Assembly (NCBI RefSeq): GCF_004217545.1
Contig: NZ_SHKY01000001.1
Span: 2,790,001-2,854,000, forward strand
DNA length: 64,000 nt
Source: Krasilnikovia cinnamomea
GTDB lineage: Bacteria > Actinomycetota > Actinomycetes > Mycobacteriales > Micromonosporaceae
Direction of reading: 5' to 3'
Shown here: in pieces, positions 8,874-18,400 of the stretch
Numbering within the stretch: position 1 is the stretch's first letter
Layout: the number at the start of each line of letters is the position of its first letter
Made by a program: the position numbers and the translations under genes
The notes under the pieces: generated by a model
The model's database searches: none
Told to the model about the DNA's origin: nothing
Seen by the model: only the letters and a program-made list of their open reading frames with translations

Positions 8874-9488
8874 TCAGTCGCCCTCGATGGGACCGCCAAT
8901 CGGCGCTCGTTGAGCGAGAACACGCAGTTCAGCAATCGCAGACGAATCGGCACCCCGGTTTCGGAGGATATCTAAAGTAGTTGCTTGCCGCTGCAACTCC
9001 GTTTGAATCGAAGCGGATTCGAGTAACGATTCGCGGTCGCTGGCGTCAAGGACTTCCAACTCCTGTTCACGCGCCGTGAACTCGTCAACTGCAGCATAGG
9101 CCCGCTCGGAGGTATAAGCCGCCATTTCGACATCATCACTTCGTATTAACTCCAGGAGATAGACGAGGGCGGCGATCGCGTCCTCTGCCTGCGGTGCCCA
9201 CTCGTTCCAGTCGTCTTCTGTTGGCAGAAGCTCCTTCACCGCATCCGGGGAAGGAAGGTCAGGGGGCATGGAGAACCCGTCGGAGGTTCCAAGTGAAGAC
9301 CACACGGCATCGACAACAGTCCTCACCAACTCAGGATCGCCGACTTCCTCGATCTCGCTGAACCTGGCGTAGGACGGGACAAGAACCTCCACACAGCTGA
9401 CTGCGAAGGCGACTCGCTGCCACGAGGTGAGTGCCCCGAGACTCGCACGGAGTTGCTCGCCATCAAAGCGCACTACAGCTGGCATCAT
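8874..9488 (-). CDS. DUF416 family protein, candidate immunity protein
   Basis: A 204-residue cytosolic protein that fits DUF416 (YjaG family). Supporting segments are SLGALTSWQRVAFAVSCVEV, VPSYARFSEIEEVGDPELVR, WAPQAEDAIAALVYLLELI and the central Ala-rich helix YTSERAYAAVDEF. Its ATG overlaps the RHS stop by four bases (ATGA), and AGGGGGAA inside the RHS 3' end serves as ribosome site. Toxin and this protein are therefore made from one message. In polymorphic toxin systems the gene immediately downstream of the toxin tip normally encodes the cognate immunity protein. The immunity role is inferred from position. DUF416 itself has no established biochemical function. Confidence 0.82.
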   Translation of the reverse strand: MMPAVVRFDGEQLRASLGALTSWQRVAFAVSCVEVLVPSYARFSEIEEVGDPELVRTVVDAVWSSLGTSDGFSMPPDLPSPDAVKELLPTEDDWNEWAPQAEDAIAALVYLLELIRSDDVEMAAYTSERAYAAVDEFTAREQELEVLDASDRESLLESASIQTELQRQATTLDILRNRGADSSAIAELRVLAQRAPIGGPIEGD

Positions 9489-12400
9489 TTCCCCCTGAAG
9501 GTACGCATGACCGCACTCATCCCGTCATCCGTGATTCTATAGCCCTCTTCTTCCAGGTACTGGCGGCAGGCAGGACAGATCGCGTGTGGGTAGCTCGAGA
9601 GCGCCCTTGGTCTTAGTCCGAGATCCTTCGCCCGTTCATTGGCGGTGACCTCAGCGTGCTGGCCCGGAAGCCGGGCTTCAAGCTCTGATCCGCCCAGCTC
9701 GGCTCGCTGGCGAGGATCGACGTCGCGCACACCTGACGCGACGAGGTCGGGACCGTCCTGAGTACTCATCACCACCGTGTCACGCTGTGATTGAGCAATT
9801 GGGTCAAGCGCCCGGTTGATGCGCTGAGCACTACGCTCCAGCCGAGGAACGTCGCACGCACGGTTCGCGAATGCCGGGTCGTTGTTGTGGACGAGGACGG
9901 GCTTGGTGCCTGCGATCACATAGTACGTGTGGATGTCGGCGACGGTGAGGTCGTGCATCTCCTTCGTGCCAGCGAAGTTCTTGACCTTGCTGACACGGAC
10001 CTTGCCCCGGCCCGCGACCTTCAGCTCGTCACCGGGCTTCAGGTCCCTCGCGTAGGACCACTTCTTGTCCGTCGCGTTCCAGAACGGATGGTTCTGCGTG
10101 GTGTTCAGGACCGACCCACGCCCGTTGCGATCCTTGACCGTGACGTCCGAGAACTCGTGGTCGGTGTTCAGGTGCGTGACTTCGACCATCTTCGGCGTCG
10201 GCGTACCCGAGGTCGGGGCTGCGGCCATCACCAGGTCGCCGGCCTTCACGTCCTTGATCGGACGCTTGGACCAGTCCCCCATCAGCACCCGGGTGTCGGG
10301 GTCGAAGCTGTGGATGCCAGCCGACCTGCGCGAGCAGCCACCACCACCGCCACCGCTGCTGACGAGGCCGAGACCTGCTGCCGATTGGAGCCCGCCGCCA
10401 CCCTGCGACTTCCGGTTGAAGGCGCTCATCCCCGGAATGACACCCATCGCGGCGGACTTCAGGTCGACACGTCCAGTTGTGATCGCCTGGTTGAAGACCT
10501 CGTCGACGCCGTTCTCGGTCGCCTCAGTCGCCAGTCGCCCAACCAGGCCGGTGCCGACCTTGCCAGCCACCATCGTCCCGACCTTGCTGGCGATCATTCC
10601 GCCGGCACCACCGGCCAGACCCGACAGCGCGCCCGTGCCCATCGATCCAAGCGCATCCCCGAGGCTGTGGATGTCGCCCTGCGCCGAGTCCTTGGCCAGG
10701 TTGATCAGCGCACCCGCGCCCACCATGCAGGCGATCGCACCGGCGCCCGCGGTCACCGCGGTGCAGGCCATGCCCGCCAGGATGGCGCCGCCGATAGCGG
10801 CGACCTCCAGCAGCGTGTCCTTGTTCTCGACCACCCATTTCTTTGTGGCCTTCGCTGCGTCCTTGACCACGCTGACGGTCTTCTTGACCACCCGCTTGGC
10901 CGCCGACAGCGTCTTCTTGGCTGCCTGCTTGAAGGCCTTGGCGGTCTTCTTCACAAAGTTCTTGGCCTTGTTATAGGCCTTCTTCACCCACTTCGGGGTG
11001 TGTTTCTTGATCGCCCGGACGGCCTTCTTGTAGAAGCGCTTCGCCTTGGACGCCCACTGCCGAACGTGCTTCTTGACGGCCTTCTTGACCTTGTTATAGA
11101 CGCGCTTGGCCTTGTGGTAGACCTTCTTGATCTTCTTAACGCCGGCCTTGTAGACGCTCTTGACCTTCGAGGCGCCGTAGTTGTACGTCGCCCGGGCGTA
11201 CGAGTAGCCGGTGTTCCACGCGGACGACACCGCCGATGAGGCGCTGTTCCAGCCGGACGAGACGGTGGACGTCACCGTACGCGCGGCGCTCTTCATCCAG
11301 CTCGGCACTCCCCAGTGGCCGGTGGGGTCGGTGACGGTGAGCGGGTTGGCGTCGCCGTACTGGTAGCGGTTGGCGTTGACCGAGTCGGGGACGGGGTTGT
11401 TGTTCGCGGTGTCGCGGGTGTCGAACTGGCCGGTGGCGGTGTTGTACCAGCGTGCGGCCATGTTGACGCGGTTGGTCGTCTGGTCGGTCCATTCGGACTG
11501 GTAGCCGAGGTTGCCGATCATGGCGCCTGCGGAGGCGATGACCTTGCCGAGCGGGTCGTAGACCACCGACGCGTCGAGGGTGGTGCCGGTGGCGGTGAAC
11601 TGGCCGACGATGTCGTCGTGGATGTCGGTCCACGCGTACCGGGTGGTGGCGCCGGAGGTTTCGGCGATCACCTCGTTGGCGGTGCCGCGGATGTAGGTGG
11701 CTTCGCCGTCGGCGGCCAGGTCGTTGTCCAGGCCGGTGTAGGAGAAGCCGTCGCGGATGGCCCGGCCGAACGCGTCGTAGCGGTAGTTCTGGGCGCCGCC
11801 ACCGGCGATGCCCTGAGTGATGACCTGCCCGAATGCGTCGGTCTTGGTCTCCACCCCGTTGACCGCGCGCAGCGTGCCCCGTGGGGTGTAGCTGTAGTTC
11901 GCGTTGTCGCCGGTCAGCAGCCGGTTCCGGGCGTCGTAGGTGAACTGCTTGCCGCCGTTCTGGATCCGGTTGCCGGACCTGTCGTAGCTGTACACCGTGG
12001 TCGCGGTGCCGTTGTTCCACGAGGTGAGCCGGTCGGCCAGGTCGTAGTCGTAGGTGTTGGTGGTGGTGGTCCCGCCGAAGTTGCTGGTCTTCTTCGAGGT
12101 CAGGTCACCGTTGGCGTTCCACCCGTACTCGATCTTCGCGATCGAGGCGCCCGACCCGGTCTTGAGTTCGTCGCTGGTGAGCCGGTGCAGGTCGTCGTAG
12201 CTGAAGTTGCGGCTGTTACCGGTCCCATGCGCGATCTTGGTGACCGCGCTCAGCTTGTTGTAGCTGTAGGTCTGGTCGACGCCCTTGGCGGTGTTGGTGA
12301 GCTTGTCCAGCCGGCCGGCCGTGTCGTACCGGAAGCTGGTGGTGCCGGCCGCGTCGGTGCGGCTGGCGATGGCGCCGTCCGGGTTGTAGGTGAACGAGGA

Positions 12401-15400
12401 GTTGCCGGACGGGCCGGTGATCGAGGTCGGGAGGTCCCGGTCGTCGTAGGCGATGGTGTTGGTGCCCTGGTCGCCGGAGAACTTCGTCAACCGGCCGGAC
12501 TTGTCGTACTCGAAGCTCCGGTCGGCGGTGTCGACTTCGGCGCCCGCGCCGGACTGCTTGGTGAGCAGGCCCATGGCGTCGTAGGTGTTGGTCACGCTGA
12601 CGCCGCCGGGCAGCAGCTGCTTGACCGGGCGGCCGGTCTTGTCGTACACGACCGTGAACGTGCGGTCGGCCGGGTCGGGGTGTGCCGGGGTGGACGGCTC
12701 GATCTGCGACTCGCGCAGACCCCACGCGTTGTACGTGGTGAAGAACGCGTTGCCGCGCCCGTCGGTGAACCGGGTCCGGTTGCCCTCCAGGTCGTAGCCG
12801 AACGTGGTCTCGATCGCGTCGGAGGCGCTGATCGGCTGCCGCTCGCGGACCAGCATGCCGGTGGCGTCATAGTCGAACGTGGTCCGCGTCTTGCGCCCGT
12901 CGATCGTGGCGACCACGTTGCCCGCCGCGTCGTATTCGGTGGACGAGTCCTGCAGCAGCGTCCCGGCCGCGTTGTACGCCGCCGACTTGGTCGCCCGCCC
13001 GGCCAGGTCGTAGCTGGTGGTGGTGTACGTGTTGTCCGGCAGGGTGCTGCGGACCACCTGGCCCGCCCCGTCGTACGTCAGGGTGGTGACGTTGTTCGCG
13101 CCGTCCTTGACGGTCAGCGTCTCCCCCAGCGGGCTGTAGGTGGTCGACTGCTTCACCCCGGTCGGCGAGGTCGTCTCGGACAGCCAGCCCCCGAACCCGT
13201 AGCTGTAGCGGGTGGTCGCCGCGGTGTTGTCCTGCCGGATCAGATCGGTCGAGGTCAGCTGGCGGCCCAGGTAGTCGTAGGTCGACGTGGAGACCGCACC
13301 GGTCGCGTCGGTCACCGACAGCACGTCCCCGGCCAGGTCGTAGGCGTAGGTGGTGACCCCACCGTCGACCGCGGTCTGCTTCGACAGCCGGTCCAGCTGG
13401 TCGTACTCGAACCGGGTGATGCCGCCGTTGGGGTCGGTGACCGTCTCCAGCTGCCCGGACGCGTTGTACCTGCTGATCGTTTCCGGGGTGATCGGGGTCG
13501 ACGAACCCGGCGGCGTGTAGGCGGGCATCCGCTGCAGGGTCGGGCGGCCGTCGGCGTCGTAGTAGGTCAGCGACCAGTTGCCGTTGGCGTCCTTGCTGTC
13601 GGTGACCTCACCGAAGGTGTTGTAGCCGGTCCAGGCCACCGCGTTCGCCAGCACCGAACCGGACGTGCCGGTCTCACTCAACGCGGCCGGCGCGGTCGTC
13701 TTGACGACGTTGTTGTCCTCGTCGTACGCGGTGTAGCTGGTGTTGCCGTTCGGGTCGGTCGCCGACACCACGTTGTCGTCCGCGTCATAGGTGTACGACG
13801 TGCGGCTGATCTTCCGCTCCGCACTCGGGGCGGCGCCGCTGGTCACGTCCGCGACCTCGGTCGCGGACAGCGCCTGCTGGTACACCTGCACATCGCTGAG
13901 GCCGCCCTTGAGACGGCTGCCGAGGTCGCCGTTCCACATGCCTGCACCAAGAACCATCGAGGCGGCGGTGCCGAACGCCCGGCCGTTGGCGGTCGCCTCC
14001 AGGTTGCCGTCGACGTACAACTTCGCGGTGCCCGCGGAGGCGTCGTAGGTGCCGGTCAGGTGGGTCCACCGGCCCGCGGCCGGGACGGTAGTGGACAGTG
14101 CCAGAGTGCCCGCGGAATCGGCCACGTCACCGTGCAGGATCTTGAACCGCCAGCGGTTGCTCTCCTTGTCGTAGGCCAGGTCGAACGGGGACTGCTGCTC
14201 CCCGCCACCACCCGACACGGCCCGGTGCAGCCGGTCGGTGTCGGCCAGCTTCACCCACGCCGAGACCGAGAAGTCGCGGCGGGTGTCGACCACCGCGCCC
14301 GGGGTGGTCATCGCGTCGGTCCCGGCGAACACCGCGGACCCACCACGCTCGTCGCTCCACGACACCCCGGACCCAGCCGTCGCGGGGCTGTTACCCGCGC
14401 TGTCGGCCGCCTTCAGCCCGGCGCCGTCGGCCAGCTTCCACCGGCCCACCGGGGACGCACCCCCGCTGTTGGTCAGATAGGTGGTCTGGGCCAGCATCCG
14501 GCCCGCGACGTCGTACAACGCCTCCGCCTTGGCCATCACCGTGCCCGACGCGTCCTTCTGCGTCGTGGCCACCGCCCGGTCATCGGCGTCGTAACTGACC
14601 GACGTGCTCCGCTTCAACCCGGCCGGGTCAGCGACCGTGGAGGTCTCCCGGTTCACCGCGTCGAACACATGCTCGACCGTGGTCGCCCCGTTGTTCGTGA
14701 CCTCCCGGATCAGGTTGCCCGCCGCGTCGTACGTGTTCTCCTCGATCACGTGCGTCTGCGTGCCGTCGGTCCGGAAGACCTTCGCCTCCAGACCGTTGTC
14801 CGTGTACTGGTGCGTCGTCGTCCAACCCATCGCGTCGGTCACGGTCGCCAGCCGACCCGCCGGGTCGTACGAGTTGCGCTCCAGCACCAGGTCACGGGCG
14901 TCGCTCGGGTTGTTCGGGTCGCCGGTGTAACCGCGCAGCGTGGTCGACAGCAGGTTGCCCTCGGCGTCGTACTCGCTGTGTGTGACCACCCCGTCCGGGC
15001 CGGTCTGGTCCACCAGCCGCCCTGCCGCGTCGTACGTGAACGTCGTGGTCGCGCCGCCCGGCGTGGTCGAAGAGACCTCCTGGCCGTACTGGTTGTAGCC
15101 GTGTTTCTCGACCCGCGCCGCGTCGCCACCGGTGGCGTCCTCGGTGCGCTCCTCGACCGGATTGCCGTCCACGTCGTACACCGTGGTGGAGACCCGGGTG
15201 TGCACCGCACCGGTGACCCGGTTGGTGACCGCGGGGTCGGTCTCGGTGACCTTGCGACCCATCCGGTCGTAGGTGGTGGTGCTGACCAGGCCCTGCGGGT
15301 AGGCGCCCGAGATCTCCGTCTCGGTGAGCACCTGGCCGAGGCCGTCGTACGTGAACTTGGTGATCTTTCCGTTGGGCTCGGTCACCTGCGCCACGTCACC

Positions 15401-18400
15401 GGACTTGAAGTACGTGACCGTCTGCGTCGCGCCGCCCGGGGTGGTCACCTTCGTGGGCAGACCCGCCGGTGGTGTGCCCCCGTCGGCCGCGACGCTGTTC
15501 GCGTCGGTGTAGACGGTGCGGGTCACCCGCTTGAGCGGGTCGGTGACCGTGGTCAGGTTGCCCTGGTCGTCGTAGGTGTTGGAGGTCAGGTAGGTGTCGT
15601 CGGTCGCCGACGCGGACCGCCCGTCACGGACGGTGAGCAGCGCGTCGTTCTTCGGGTTCGGCGCCAGGTTCGTCGACGTCGCGTCCGGGAAGTACGTGAA
15701 GTACACCGAGGAGCACTTGTTCGCGCTCTGGTCCTGGCAGGTGATGGACTGCTTGGTGTTGCCGCGGGCGTCCTGCAACGTCTGGGTCAGCGCGCCGTTG
15801 GGGTCGTACACCATGCTGGCGAAGCCGCCGACGTCGTAGCCGTACATCGTGGTGTTGCCCAGCACGTCGCTCTGCGCGACGATCCGGTTGCCGTTGACCA
15901 GGTCGTAGCTGGAGACCTGCTGCCCACCGGTCGGGGTGGTCACCGCGACCTGGGAGACCGGCATCGGGATCGCCGTCGCGACACCCGAGACCATCGTCAT
16001 CGCCACCGGCGCGGTCTGCTTCACCGTGTCCACGTGGTTCTTGACCTGGTCGCCGTTGAGCGCGCTGTCGTAGAACGCGACGTCCGAGATCTGACCCGGC
16101 CACCAGCCGGTGTCCGTGGTACGACCGGGCCAGCCGCCCGCCCACCGCCCGGCGCCGACGTACGCGTGCGTGGCCTCGGTCGCGATGACCGTGCCGGACT
16201 TGACCGCGGCGACCGCACCGTCGAGGTACAGCGCCTGCGCGTTGGTCGTGGCGGTCAACGCCACATGGTGCCACTTGCCGTCGTTGACCGCGGTCGGCGC
16301 GGTCATCGGCGTGGCGGCGCTACCGGTCCACAATCCGCCGCGCAGCTTGCCGTCCGTGCCCACGTACAGCGCCGGGGTCCAGCCGGAGGTGGCCGCCTCG
16401 TCGATCGCGTCGACCTGATAGCCGAACAGCACACCACCCTTGGTGTTACCGGCCGGCAGCTTGAACCACATCTCGATGGTGTTCGGCCCGGTCGTGGGCA
16501 CATCCTCCGCAGGCAGCTCCAGGTAGGAGGAGGTGCCGTTGAAACTGGCCGCGGGGGTGTCGCCGAACTTGCCCGCGGTGTTCAGGGTCACCGAGTTGTA
16601 GGTGGCCTGCCCACCGGCGACCTCGTTCACCGCGTCCGTGACGTCGGTGTCGCCCAGGCGCCAGTAGTCCTTCGGCTTCGCGCCCAGCACCGCCGCCGCG
16701 TAGACCAGGCTGGAACCGGCGACGGTCGGGTTGGCCAGCCGCCAGGTGCCGCCGTTCTCGTCGACGACGGTGGAGACCTTGCCGGTCACCTTGTCGTAGC
16801 CGACCGTGGCCGTGACGCCGCCGCTGGGGCGGGTCACCTTGGACAGCACCGGCTGCGCGGTACGACCGGAGGCGTTCAGCGTGGCGACCGTGGACGCGTC
16901 CAGGGTGGAGTTGAAGAACGCGACATCCGAGATCGACCCCTTGAAGTAGGTGGCCTTGGCCGGGGACGCGCCGGTGTTGACGTGGTCGGGCCAGAGGCCA
17001 CCGACGTAGCCGCCACCGATGTTGACGGTCTCCGTCACATTGGCCACGGCCCGCTTGATCGTGCCCGCCAGGGTGGCCTTGGCGACGCCGTCGATGTACA
17101 TGGTCTGCGAGTCGCCCTCACCGGCCAGCACCACGTGGTGCCACTTGCCGTCCGTGACGACCGTGTTCGACTGCATCGCCGCAGCCGCGTTGCCGATGTA
17201 GAGCTCGCCGCGCAGCTTGCCGTTCTTGTCGATGTACAACGCCGGGGTGTAGTTGCCGGTGGTCGTGCCCTTGCTCAGCGGGTCGCCGTTGTAGCTGAAC
17301 AGCACACCGCCGGGGGTGGTGGTGTTGAACCACATGCTCACCGACTGGTACTGGCCGTCCGCCACCAGACCGCTGGGCAGCTGCACGAACGAGCTGGTGC
17401 CGTTGAACCCGGTCGCGGTGGCCGTCCCACCGGCCAGCGGACCCGGATGGCCCGAGGTGGTGAAGTTGTAGCGGGCGTTGTCCATGCCCGCGTTGGACAG
17501 CACCACACTCTTGGCGGCGACCGAGCCGGCCGCGTCACCCAGCGGCCAGTACGACTCGGGGCCGACATTCAGCACGGCGTTGGCGTACTGCGAGGTGGTG
17601 TCGTAGTCGTAGGTCCAGCACTGTGACCAGTTGTCCGGCTGGCACACCTTGGTCAGCCGGTCCTCGGTGTAGCCGTACGACCAGGTGTTCGCGGTGTCCC
17701 AGTCACCCGGCTTGGTCGGATCGGTGGCGACCCAGGACACGTGCGGCGCGGTCGCGCCCGCCGGGGTCTCCCAGCCCATCTTCAGCGTCCGGCCCGACGC
17801 GCTGGTCAGCGTTGTGGGGTTACCGGCCGCGTCGTAGGCGACGGTGAGGGCGCGGTTGTTCGCGTCCTTGATCGAGGTCAGCCGGAACACCTTGCCACCG
17901 GTCAGTGCCCGGCCGAACGTGTAGACCGTCGCGTCCTTGTCGGTCAGCGTGTACCCGGTCACCGTGCCACCGGAAGACTGCTCGGTCAGCGTCGAGAACC
18001 GCCCCGACGGCGGGGTGAACGTCCCGTTCGAGTTACGCCCGAACGCCACCTCCTCACCGGTCGGGTAGGTGATCCGCACCGACTGCACCGAGTTCGCGGT
18101 GTCGGTGATCCGGGTGGCGCGGGTGTCCAGGATGCTGGACCAGCCCGTGCCGAACGCGTTGTCGCGGCGCGGGTCCAGGCTGTTGTAGCTGCGCGTGATC
18201 GCCAGCGACGGGCCCACCGTGGCGACGTTCGCGTCCGTCGCCGAGGTGGTGTAGTTGCCCGTGCTCGCGTCGAAACCCTTGCCGCCGTTCTGCGCCAGGT
18301 CGCTGGTCAGGGTGGGCTGCGGCACGGCGGTGGTGAACGCGTACGCCGGGGTGGCCGTACTGTAGGTGACCTTGTCGTACGCCTTGACCGTGTACAGATA

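Noticed and set aside
11315-17626. A 2,103-codon open frame on the plus strand opposite the RHS gene
   Set aside because: It mirrors the GC-rich YD-repeat gene, has no family motifs, and is dominated by Arg/Gly/Val as expected of an antisense shadow.
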